Of a stretch of 64,000 nt of DNA, positions 44,601-54,548 are shown in pieces. Source of the DNA: Mesodorylaimus sp. YZB2_4 (taxonomy: Eukaryota > Nematoda > Enoplea > Dorylaimida > Dorylaimidae); assembly GCA_030248295.1 (NCBI GenBank), contig JASANH010001028.1, positions 434,001-498,000 on the forward strand, given 5' to 3'. A program made the position numbers and the translations under genes. Every line of letters begins with the position of its first letter. Position 1 is the stretch's first letter. The notes beneath the pieces were generated by a model. That model was not told the origin of the DNA and did no database searches. It saw only the letters and a list, made by a program, of their open reading frames with translations.

Positions 44601-45423
44601 TGTAATTGCGAAAGGATGCGGGTTCATGACTTCGACTGGTATACGGTTTTCAGTTGGGTTTGCCATAGAGCATGCCAAATACAGTCCAGTACGATTCTCA
44701 ATGTCGCGATTTGGTTCAAAACTAAGAGCTCCCATTCCTAACAGTTCAGCTGATACGAGCGCCGACACAAGCATAATGGTCCTTGCTGGTACTGCGATGG
44801 TAGACGCCATCCGCGCGATCTTGTCCTGTAGGACAAGTGTTTTAACTGTTGCGGCACTTGCCGGCTTTGGTTTTCCCAGAACCACTATGCGGGATTCCCA
44901 GTCAATGGTGCACGCCTTGAATTGCTTTAACAAATCACACCCGATGACTACATCGTATGGGCCTTGCGGCATGATGGTCGCGATGACTTCTTTGGAGATG
45001 CACTCTCCCTGGTTTTCCTCGAATGTGAGAAACACAGAGCGTCGTTGTTGGATGTTGGAACTGGTCAGCCCGCGACGTCGCCCAAAGCTATCCCAGGCAG
45101 GTCTTCTTCTTTATATGGCACTCGTCCTGTTTGCCATCCATCCACGAAACTTCTCCGCAACAGTGTAACGTAAAACCCAAAAATCCTGAATCCAGCAAAC
45201 CCAATGCACGATTGCCATTGACAGAAATATCGATTTTTGGACAGCTGTGGCCAGACATCCCAATAGCTAATGCACTTATGTCTAGAGTGACCTGGTCATC
45301 TCCAATCAATTCATTTGCATGTTTCCGGAATAATGCTACCAAGTCTTGCTTTTGCGGGTGATCTGTAGCTGCCTGGACTTCTTGCACCCATGGCGCTAAG
45401 GATAGTCCCGTTGTCCAGACCAT
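41606..45423 (-). pseudogene. Ty3/gypsy-type pol (protease, RT, RNase H, integrase), inactivated
   Basis: Protease: LLDSG motif near 45195. Reverse transcriptase: FCVDFRNLNKI, LPFGLCNAPATFQ and the YLDDILVFG active site (about 43900). RNase H: ILQTVASGYG where the first catalytic Asp (TDAS) is Val, then the LEQEALAVVWW Glu. Integrase: H...H...C..C finger (43000-42750), DVLGPL, LLTDRGSNFES and VERFNRTLA (D,D,E), then a GPY/F module with WKGPYRVV near 41910 and YNLRPR at the end. Lesions: an amber codon at about 43546 between RT and RNase H, a one-base frameshift near 42120 in the integrase tail, another between the protease and RT frames near 45090, and the RNase H substitution. Annotated as a dead copy. 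Confidence 0.9.
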
Positions 45424-46260
45424 CTGCCTTGCGTGTTGTAAAGTTGAACTTCGGTGCCTTTATCTTTGTTAGTTGCTGATTGTTATTCTGCCTTCTCTGA
45501 CACAATCGATAAGCATGGTAGACCAAAAACCCCGCGAAGGCCAACGATAAAATGGTTACCGCTATGTTGAGAACGCCTTGGAGAGGTCCAGAAAGCAGCT
45601 TATCTGCTGTGTTCAGGACAAGCCCAGCGTTATGTTCAGTCAGGTTTTCTATCATGTGTCTGCACCTTGAATCACCTCTGATGTTCCTGCTCCCACACCT
45701 CGCAGCGTGTTGTACATCACATCAGGATCGAGGGAAAACTGCGCGGTATAATTGATAAGACGTTGTGTCTGTTCCTCTACCGTGAGTAACTTTTGCACGT
45801 ACGAACGCAACAACCCAATGTGCGTTGATACATCCGCCAATCGATCATGAAAAATTGATGGGGCTTCGAATGAGAAAATTTTCCAGTCGCCCTTCCTCTG
45901 GACGGACAACGGCACCTCTGCCACCTGGATTGGTCCTGACTCAGTTCTCCAACGATTCTCCCCTTCGGGGCCGCGTTGATACGCGCCTGCCAAGTGGTGG
46001 TTACATGGTACGGGGTGCGCCTCTTTTACCAAATCTCTACTGCCTGGTACTACAATCCAGATTTCTTCGCCAACCGCAACTGGTGAATAGTCGTAACATA
46101 TGGAATCTACAGTTTGATTCCAAAAGATTGTTGTTGGGCGGACCTGGCGACATTGCCAGATCATTAATGCATCCCCTGCGAAAGCTGCATGGATATCTTA
46201 TCTCATGAGGAATGCTCGTGCTCCTCTTGTGGGGTCCAACTGTAGTAATTGCCAGATGAG
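45311..46260 (-). pseudogene. Envelope-like glycoprotein remnant upstream of pol
   Basis: Two minus-strand frames overlap by ATGA at 45652-45655. The first (46164-45652, extending up to about 46250 past a stop) has an ectodomain look: FWNQTVDSICYDYSPV with a glycosylation site, WIVVPGSRDL, paired cysteines and a heptad-like region with LLTVEEQTQRLINYT. The second (45655-45311) gives SGPLQGVLNIAVTILSLAF, a membrane span, followed by a basic LCQRRQ tail. This is the layout of a retroviral-type transmembrane subunit. It is on the same strand as pol and 5' of it. Frames are broken in at least two places. Assignment rests on layout; I recognise no precise family. Confidence 0.5.
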
Positions 46261-47417
46261 ATGTCTTTGAGCAGTTGCCAGATGAGCAGTTCTTTCCATA
46301 CCGTTCTAAAATGGTTAGCCTCGATCTCGAGTAGTTTTGTTTCCAAATATTGCAGCTTAGGGTTAAGAGGATCGCCTGGAGTGCAAGTGTTGCTTTCAAC
46401 AATCTTATGGTATGGTGTCCCCTATGGTATGGAGTATGGAGTCGACAGATTCTGGTGTGACAAAAGCGTTCTAAACAGAAGCCGGGCGCACAATCAGTCG
46501 TGATCATTGTCGCGATCCAAGACCTTGGGCGCTCGAAGGTCTAGTGCCCCTCCTACAGTAGTCTAATTTGGCATGGCAGTCTGACTGTGAGCTCTGGCCT
46601 GATCTTTCGTCGACTCGCACCCTCGTGGAAGGACTAGAACTATTGATTATTAGCTTCCTTTTGAAACATTCCTCGAGAATTTTCTCAGTCAATATGTCCT
46701 CACGATGGTCGCTTGCCTTGAGAAAACATTCCTAATAAATACTAAGCTTGGAATACTTAGCTACGAATTACATCTGAGCCAGGTCTCACTGAGTTACAAG
46801 TCCGCAAGTGACTCGTGCTTCAACAAAATATGCCATCTACATTGCCCAATGTTACAGGACTTATCTAAAAAGAAGTGTGAGTGATCTCGGTTCATTACTT
46901 GACAAGTTTTCAGAAAAAGCATGGATTTGTAATCTGTGAGCGATTTTTTTGAGCCAGGAGGAGGTTTTTAGTCCTTGCGGGGCCCTTTTTAGATATTTCT
47001 TGATCGGAAGTTTTGTCTTTTTGTCTTTTAGCGAATAAATATGATGACGGGAGACCAACATCTCCTTCTTCGAGGAGCAGGGCTTGAGAGAACGGTCCCT
47101 CAACTGGGGTCATGTCATTTGAAACTTGCAGCTCGAAAAGGGAGTCGTCGTTGAGATGGGAGCAGGTTGACACTCAAGTTCTCAATTACTTCTCAAGTTG
47201 ACAATCTGTTTCATAGGAAACCCTAAACCCCAGATTCGAAAGTGTTGTCAGATTGGATAATGCCAGTTCCAAATCCTGCTAAAGAAAATGGCTCGTACAA
47301 GTGGTGTAACTCTGGAGATGTTTCTGAAGGTAGATGGAAGATGCGACTCACTCGACTGCTCTCAAGAATATATTCATCGTTAGGTAAAGTTTGAGACTTA
47401 TGTGCACCCTCAAAACG
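46261..47417. other. Remainder of the retroelement 5' side and spacer
   Basis: Minus-strand fragments at 46500-46260 could continue the envelope-like frame (LETKLLEIEANHF in one frame). No gag-like Cys-His box and no 5' LTR was seen. A GTTACAAGTCCGCAAGTGACTCG string at about 46794 resembles 30394-30416. Confidence 0.4.
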
Positions 47418-48415
47418 GTACACCCCAACTGGGCGCTGCCATCTGGGCGCTATCCATCTGGGCGCCGGCGACTGGACGCTGGGTCAACTAGGCGCTGCCC
47501 AAGGAGGCGATTCCAGCTGGGCGCCAAGCCATGTAGGCGCTGGCCAACTGGGCGCTGACCTAGCCTTGTACGAATTGAGTGAGCGGCAACTTGACTCATA
47601 ATTAGTCTATGTGTGGCCATCACTCATACTGCGGTCGGAACTTTTGCCTTTTACCATGACTAGTATTGAATCGCAGCGCGGTTTACTGTATCCGAATATG
47701 ATCACAGCGGATATATTTATGTAAAGGATGAGGAAAGCTCAGACACCACATTAATTTATTGGAGGTGCAAAAAAAAGCATCGGTTGTGGTTTTTTCACTT
47801 GGTGCAAAACTTGCGAAAGTATTTGGCATCTTCGTATCTTCTAGGCCCTTACAGCACAGATGCTGAGTTCTCTCTTCAAGCAAGAATGGTCACGTCAGTT
47901 GCATTCGTTCCAGAGGAGGACGTTACCTCAGCACTCAATGTTCTAGATGGGCAGCTGCCTCAAGATTTGGACCCTATATATGCTGGTTCAACAATACGTC
48001 TGTCGGTCGCTTGCGCAATAATGGCACGCGGGCCCCACCAACGTTTCCTTATTCTGTCTTGAATGTTTATGAACGTACAATAGCTGGAAATGATCGAACC
48101 AATAATTTTTCAGAAGCTTGCTACAAAAAGCTATCTTAGCGGGTGCTATATTTTCTCTCAAGTGCACAAATGTAAAGGTGTGCTCACCAGTGACATTGAA
48201 GGAAAAGGAAGTTTTAAAATTGCCACGCGTCGAGTTTCCCTTGACTCTTTCTGCGCTTTTTTACTGCCCTGGCGCCAAGATGGCTCGGCGTCCAGTTTAA
48301 CGGCGCCTATTTGACCAGCGCCTAGTTAGTCTAACGTCGAGGTCGCCAGCGCCCACTTGGCCGTCGGCCAGTCGGCAGCGCCCAGTTGACCGCGTCCAGT
48401 TGGCCGTGACCGCCC
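47418..48415. mobile_element. Foldback-like element with inverted 15-nt arrays and MULE remnant
   Basis: The left arm (47418-47565) is about nine degenerate copies of a unit close to AACTGGGCGCTGGCC. The right arm (48262-48415) is the same unit in reverse complement. Between them is a transposase relic at 47784-48062. The layout parallels 8518-9066 with a different unit. Long inverted ends are common in MULEs; ends made of tandem short units are a foldback trait. Target duplications not identified. Confidence 0.75.
47784..48062 (+). pseudogene. MULE transposase fragment
   Basis: It is similar to the minus-strand transposase at 27595-28470. FFHLVQNLRKY corresponds to FFHHSQRVWRK there, FSLQARMVTSVAFVPEEDV corresponds to FALQAKMLSTLAFVPPQDV, and the following ALNVLDGQLP to ALEILAEALP. 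It stops in unrelated sequence. It is bracketed by the inverted arrays, tying them to the Mutator superfamily. Confidence 0.7.
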
Positions 48416-48639
48416 TCAAAATGCGCTATCCGGGGCTCTGAGGAGACCAGGAAAGATTCTTTCACTGAGCTATCAACTTCTCTCTCAGAACAGACCTCCG
48501 AGAAGAGCTAATATGCTAAGATTACTGTTTCTGATGTCTTTCAGGAAAAATGATAGATTTCGCAAAAATGTGCTTCATACTGATTGTATACTTCACTGAA
48601 CAAAAGTGGTTTTGTTGTTTCAGTGAGCTCATTCGAAAA

Positions 48640-48770
48640 ATATGGGTTCTTTCTTATGGGTTAGGCTTATGTTCATCAGCGAATGGGTGAGGTTTGACTT
48701 TTCAAAAATAGGTTTGGGTTGTGTTCGACTTCAGAATTTTTGGGTTGGGTTTGGGGTCGATTTGTGGCCC
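48640..48770 (+). repeat. Degenerate TTTGGGTT-rich array
   Basis: About ten imperfect GGGTT/GGGTTNGG motifs in 130 bp, interspersed with AT-rich spacers. No coding frame or inverted partner found. Confidence 0.5.
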
Positions 48771-48879
48771 ATCGTCAGACTGGGGTCTCTTCAAAATGCG
48801 GAATGGCTTATCAATAATACAGCAAAATAATCAGTGCGATCAAGATAATATTTGACTTTGGCTACTTTTACGCACTCAA

Positions 48880-49135
48880 AGCTAATATCTGGTTATCCTT
48901 TCGATCAGTCTAATCGCCAGTGATGACCACTGATGAAAAAGAAATCTGCTGCTTAGAGTCAGGTATGATCACCTGTTTAGTGCTCAACCACAATTGTTGA
49001 TCAGTGATGACAAATTAGCCACAAGAAGTTATTAGACGTGACCACGCATAGTGATCAATAATTTGATAGGCCATGCGCATGATAAGCGCTCATCATAAGT
49101 GATAAGTGAGTATGAAAAGCGCATTCAATTGATAA
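48880..49135. repeat. Degenerate array of TGATCA/AGTGAT/GATAAG motifs
   Basis: Many short near-repeats (CAGTGATGA, TGATCAGTGATGACA, AGTGATCAATAA, ATAAGTGATAAGTGAG) in 250 bp, loosely palindromic. It lies just upstream of the LINE remnant. Confidence 0.5.
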
Positions 49136-49199
49136 GGGTCACGATCAGAATACCGCGCGGCACGTGCAAGTGCTACCGCATTCAGCTGGTTCTTTGCTG

Positions 49200-49771
49200 G
49201 ATCGTGTGTGGCGTTCATTTCATCCTGAATGGTTTTGGCCAATGCCAATGCCCATGCGCAGCCAAAAATCAATTTTATCGCGTCTTGGATACAGTCATCT
49301 GGTCTTGATCTGAACCTATCAAAGTGCCAAGCGATTATTTTTCGATTTGGACATACGACTTTAGAAACAATATCGAATCTGAACGTCTGCGGCCACAAAT
49401 TGGAATTCGTCCCAGAAATTTAATACTTGGGTGTCGTGTTCGCCAGCGACATGAAATTCAGCGCACATATTTCGAGCGAGGTTCGGAAGTCAAATGTAAT
49501 GATCGGGGCTTTGAGGCGGCGATTGGGAAGGCACGCCCCTCCTATTCTGGGTAAGCTTTATGATTCCTGTATGAGATTAACTGAATCTGGCTCAGTTGCC
49601 TGGGACCCTGTTTTAAAATCAGACATTGATCAATTAGAGCGTGTTAACAAATATGCGCTGCGACTGTATCTGAATGATTTTACCATGCCGCATGACGAAG
49701 CTTCATCAAAATCTGGATGGTCTAGTCTTTTTGATCGTAGGAAACGAGCAAAACTGTGTCAGTTCTTTTAG
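49200..49771 (+). pseudogene. LINE-type reverse transcriptase C-terminal remnant
   Basis: 49229-49423 reads IQSSGLDLNLSKCQAIIF (family L.LN..KC.....F), then a TAA, then in the same frame YLGVVFASDMKFSAHI (family LGV.fD..L.f..H), LYDSCMRLT, VAWDPVL and LERVNKYALR. These are the thumb-region landmarks of non-LTR retrotransposon RTs of the jockey/CR1 type. The catalytic FADD block is missing and an in-frame stop is present. A 5'-truncated dead copy. Confidence 0.75.
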
Positions 49772-50040
49772 CTTTTATCATGGCATTCACGATTATAGCA
49801 ACGCTAGATTTGCACACATGGTTCCCAGCACCCTCAAAAACCTCAGAAACCTCAGAAAACTCCTCAAATGTAAAGGTGCTCCTAAAAATCCTCAAAACCT
49901 ACTCAAATTACAAGAAAGATCTTGAATCTCCTCAAAAATCAAAAAGTGTGATTGCTGGAAAGCTGACCGCACGAGGTACTAATGGCCCGATACTAGAAAG
50001 CAAGGGACTTTTGCTGTTTGGTCCCCAACATACAGTAGGT

Positions 50041-50195
50041 TAGCTGGCCCGATTAGCTCAGGCTGGTACTAGGCTTAGGCTAAAGCTCAGGCTGGCATAT
50101 GACACCAGACTTAGGCTTAGTCTGGTACATATAACACTTAAGCTTGAGGTGACATTAGGCTTCAGCCTGCCTTATACCAGCCTTCGCCTGGGGAT
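50041..50195. repeat. Loosely palindromic array of AGGCTTAGGCTGG-like units
   Basis: Repeats of GCTCAGGCTGGTAC, TAGGCTTAGGCT and CCAGACTTAGG followed by inverse forms (CAGCCTGCC, ACCAGCC). The arms are short and degenerate. Confidence 0.55.
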
Positions 50196-50489
50196 CAAAC
50201 GGCAGAAGCGCTGAAAGCAGATAGTATCATTGCAAATGAACCAGTCAGGAGTCCAATAGCTCACACAATATCCATCTTTTGGAAAAGCGCTTTCTTTGTA
50301 ATCGAAAGCGATTAAAAAGAACTTTTTAATTCCATTGTCAAGCAGAATTGCTGACTATTATTGCAGTAGGTGCGCTGAGCGAGAATTTTTATTTGGTCCA
50401 TCAATCAGCCGATGAAATTAAGAATGATATGTTTCGCTGATATTTTTCAGAAAAATTTCTGAAAGTGTCAATAGAAATTTCTGCTATGC

Positions 50490-50616
50490 TGATCAAAAAA
50501 CTTCGCATAATTGCAACTTTTTCCAAAAAATGTTTCTGAACTTTGCATAATTACAACTTTGTCTGATTGTAAGTCTTTTGGCGTCTGGAGCGGCTGCAAT
50601 TATCCGAGGTCGACTG
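50490..50616 (+). mobile_element. 3' end of a pogo-type MITE
   Basis: Matches 22580-22725: ACTTCGCATAATTGCAACTTTTTCC, TTTGGCGTCTGGAGCGG and the terminus ATTATCCGAGGTCGACTG followed by TA. The 5' half is absent. Confidence 0.7.
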
Positions 50617-51773
50617 TATATAAGAATATGGATAAGCACGCTAGGTACATTCTGGTCCATCGTATCATATCTCGCTAGAGGAAGCAGAAGATATTGGCTT
50701 ATTATCGTTCGATGAGATGATAAGTTCAGAGGCTAACAGCAGTAGCGATGAATAGGCAATTGCTGGGGGGGGGGGGGGCAATCAGCTAAAATCGATAACA
50801 ATAGCGGCACTGATTTTGTTAGCCTAGGCCCACCATGCTGGACATGTATAGAGACTGCAAATGTACTCATCAATTAACCTGACTGTATACATATTGATTG
50901 AAAATCGGCCTAAGAAAAAGATAAGAAACCTAGATGACTAAAAAGTGTGCTTCAGAGAGGAAAATAAGCTTATAGGCTAAACACAGAAAAATACAAAAAA
51001 TCCTGATCCCAACCCATCCCTGCTGATCGTGAGTTTGATGCATTCAGGGGCTCGCCTTCGTTTTCTTGAGCATAATGATGGAACGGTTGTGGATGAGAGT
51101 GTGGTCCAGTGAGAAAATATACTGTATGAGTCAGTTTGTGAAGTATAACAAAGTCATTTGTCAGCGTAAAAACCTCCTCAAAACTTTCCAAACTCCCTCC
51201 TCGAACTCATCAAAACCTCCTCAAATTCTGGTCTTGCAAGGTGCTGGGAACCATGTGCACATCGTTCTGAAAACCGTGTTAGTTCTCGTTTATGCCGGGA
51301 TCACGAACTGATTGTGCCAGACACTTTTCGAGATCATAGAAGCAGTGCTTTTTATATTCGACCATGAAACTTTGCAATGAAATTCCTTGTGAAATTGCCT
51401 TAGGAAGTCTTACACAGTTCCGTTCGTATTTGGCAAAGATGGTTTTTTGATTTCTAGTTAGCTGGACATTTTATTCGTATAATTATGGCATACTCATGTA
51501 TGTGTGTCTCTAACCCGTTTGAGTGCGTGTAAGTGCTTGGGTATGAGTGAAATATGGTATGGTATGGCGGTACAGCTGCTTGTTTTGTTCATCGAGCCAA
51601 GTGTTCTTTTCTTCCTCCATTCTATCACCTTTTCACTCTTGATCATGTTTCAGGCGACGTCTACGCATTCGATCTAGACGAGAATCGACCTCAAGAAGAG
51701 TCAGAAAGATTTGGTCATCGGAACAGCAATGGTGCTTTTTCGGGCTCCGCTAACGCCCGCTAATCAAATTCGA

Positions 51774-53271
51774 ATCCACCACTTGCAGCTTAGGCGCCGA
51801 AACTGAGTTTTACGCCGTAGTAAGGCTGTGCCGCTCCCGGTGACTTCCGGTTGGGCGCGCGGGAGAATACGAATAGGGGTATTTCTACGAGTATTTCTTC
51901 GTGCATTGCACAAAAGAAGGGAAAAGTGTTTGTAGAATATGCATGACTGTGGCAGAATTTATTATTGATAACTTGTAGACAAGTTTTCCTCGGCGATAGA
52001 AAGAGGAACTAAATTAAATTGAGAAATGTGAAGGCAAGTTTTTAGTTTCTTGAACTTCCTATTTTATTCGGGCAAGCGGAAGTGTATAGTCTCTAGCTGG
52101 CACCCTGGGGCTTCAAAATTTGAGCCTAGGCGAAGCGGATCATTTTATTATGCTCAGAAATGGCGAACAGCAAGGTCTGCATCTGAATAACAGCTTCCTC
52201 AGAAAATTTTTGCTGGTGGCCCATGAGGACAAATGCATTATTTTCGGTTTTCTTTTCGCCCATTGCCAGGCCACCTGGATTTTACAAAAGTTCTTATGCC
52301 CACTTTTCATGCATTTATAGCCGTCGAATCAGGTGGTTGGCATGGCCGGCATACCGCAATTGTAAACGACTGAAAAAATGGCGGCATTGGAAGACGACGT
52401 TGATCCCGCCCAACAAGAAAACCATTTACTGTAAGAACATGCTTGACGATAGTGGATCAATTGCTTTTCGTCGCCAAGCTTCGCAAAATACGTTATTTCA
52501 TCCTCTGATTAGGTTGACTAGGTGGGAGTAGGTGATTAGATTTTCAGCCTTAGTCTAAAGATTTGAAGCTAATGGTAGTGCACTGTAAATGCAGATGATT
52601 ATGTCGCTTGACAGAAACAATGTGTTGATCAGGTCTTTTCTTTTAGTCAACCTTGTTCATGACACAGTAAGAAATGTTTCAGAATAAAAACAAGTTACAA
52701 AGAAGCAGGTAAAAATTGCATGCCGCAAACGGAATGAAGCTGTCGCCAAGACTACATACGCAGAAAATGTGGACTATTGACACCAACAGATGAGGAAATG
52801 CCTATTCCGTGAGTAAATCAGACCGATAAGGAAAACTCAGAAACACGGGTTTTCCTTGCTTCTAAAACCCTACCTCGGTATCATCTTAAAAATTTGACCT
52901 GGCCGTTGTACAGTATAGCCAATCTCCGTGCCGATCTTACGCTCCCACCTCGGCTCGACGACCTAAATTGCCTAAAAGTAGGAATACCTATAGCCTAGAG
53001 TAAAGCACAAACTGAAACTTACTTTACATTTCTCAATTTCTCTTTCTATCGCCGAGGAAAACTTGTCTACCAGTTATCAATAATAAACTCTGCCACAGTC
53101 ACGCATATTCCACAAACACTTTTCCCTCCTTTTGTGCAATGCACGAAGATATACTCGTAGAAATACCCCTATTCGTATTCTCCCGCGCGCCCAACCGGAA
53201 GTCACCGGAAGCGGCACAGCCTTACTACGGCGTAAAACTCAGTTTCGGCGCCTTAGCTGCAAGTGGTGGAT
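51774..53271. mobile_element. 1.5-kb element with about 255-bp inverted terminal repeats
   Basis: The left arm 51774-52030 and right arm 53018-53271 are reverse complements at about 95% identity by eye, starting ATCCACCACTTGCAGCT and including GGCGCCGAAACTGAG and GGTTGGGCGCGCGGGAG. The interior (52031-53017) has no intact transposase; a short frame with MAALEDDVDPAQQ begins near 52378. Long, nearly identical arms suggest recent activity and a MULE or similar class. No clear target duplication was found. Confidence 0.8.
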
Positions 53272-54548
53272 AGCGAAGAGGGCATGTCCACGTCTTTGCG
53301 CCTGATTTAAAGCGATCAAACTCTAGTCAAATAGGCTGATCACAGCGTTTCTGGCCACACGCAAGAATAAGGACCAAACAGCTGTTTAGAGTCTGATCAA
53401 CAAGATCTGAACTGGCCAGCTCCATCCAAGACCCGTCACCCATCAGTTGTGCTTCTCTTCCTTTGCGCAGGCAGCGTTGTTCTGTAGGAAAAGGTCGATT
53501 ATAAGCATATTTTTTTGAATTTGCCGCCAGTTCCTGCGTACCTGCGCATGACAATACAGTTTCGCGGCGCGTCGAAAAAAGTCCAGGTTGACTTCTGATA
53601 AGGCGCATTTATAGTCGACAAAATCACACCTACCCAGGGAGGAGCAAAGCAACCCAAGAGCCACCACACCAACCCGGGGAGGAGAAAAACACAAACCCGT
53701 TGACTTCCGAAGGACTTTCGAAAGCTGCCACTGGCATGATGGCATGACCTAGGGCACATCTTAAATAGGCGTATCGCCATGAAATTCATAATTTGATTGC
53801 AATTGACGCAAAAAGTTTGAGAGCCCGATAATAAAAGCTTATCACTGATATTATAAAGAAAATACCTTTCTTAAGACCTTGGATTTGGATTTGAATTTGG
53901 ATTGGATTTAAAAAAACATCGCTCAAAGCTGCTGCAACTAGACAGAAGAAAGTACAAGCGAGACGCTGTAAGCACTCCCGTGAAACTGGGCTCACCGTCA
54001 GCTAAGAATCGATTTGCTGGCCAAGTACCAGACCCGAATTTTCCTCACCATCTTCAAAATCGCCCCCACTTATCGTTAGTTTTCGCCAATAGGTTCTAGA
54101 AGTTTTTTAGGATGGTGCAGGCTTGGATTTTTAGGGGGCATCATCCTTTGCGGCTTCCAGTTTCGTATTTCCCCAGAAATGATAGGGGTCTCATCGAGGC
54201 GTGAAGTTCAAAGTATATAACTGCGTGAGGAATAGTGGTTGATGAAGAATACTAATATGTGCTGTATGAAATATCAATCTTCCAATCGTCTCTGTTTCTC
54301 CTGTATATTGAGCTCAATCACAAAAGGTTTCTCTGCCGCAGCGTCTTATGCTATTATCCATGTGCGGCAGTCGTCAACACATGAATGTGTAACTAGAGCG
54401 AAACCAGATTGAATGAACAGCCATCTAGTATAACACACGATCAATACATTCTTCATTCGTCCTCGCTTCCTTTCTTGCAAAGGATCTTTGCCTCGCTGCT
54501 GCATGTGCCCGTTCCTATCACCGTATTTCCTCAATTTTTAGCTAACAA
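53272..54548. other. Spacer upstream of sepiapterin reductase
   Basis: Minus frames at 53327-53789 have no domain. 53620-53700 holds an imperfect GGGAGGAG...CACC duplication. 53880-53910 is a GGATTTGAATTTGGATT simple run. A TATATAACTG string at 54215 could serve the downstream gene, which would then have a leader of about 300 nt. Confidence 0.4.

Larger units (their letters stand above)
49772..51773. other. Repeat-rich spacer
   Basis: Contains an array of CCTCAGAAA/CTCAAAA motifs (49838-49935; a similar CTCCTCAAAAC run at 51168-51230), the AGGCTTAGGCTGG array (50041-50195), the pogo MITE end (50490-50616), a poly-G tract (50764-50778) and a GATCGTGAG motif (about 51023). No gene recognised. 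Confidence 0.55.

Noticed and set aside
44149..45168. 339-codon plus-strand frame
   Set aside because: Antisense shadow of the retroelement pol frame.
46500..48000. 5' LTR matching 41181-41423
   Set aside because: I looked for TGTAAGAG/CTTACA ends and internal LTR strings on the plus strand and found none; the element appears 5'-truncated or rearranged.
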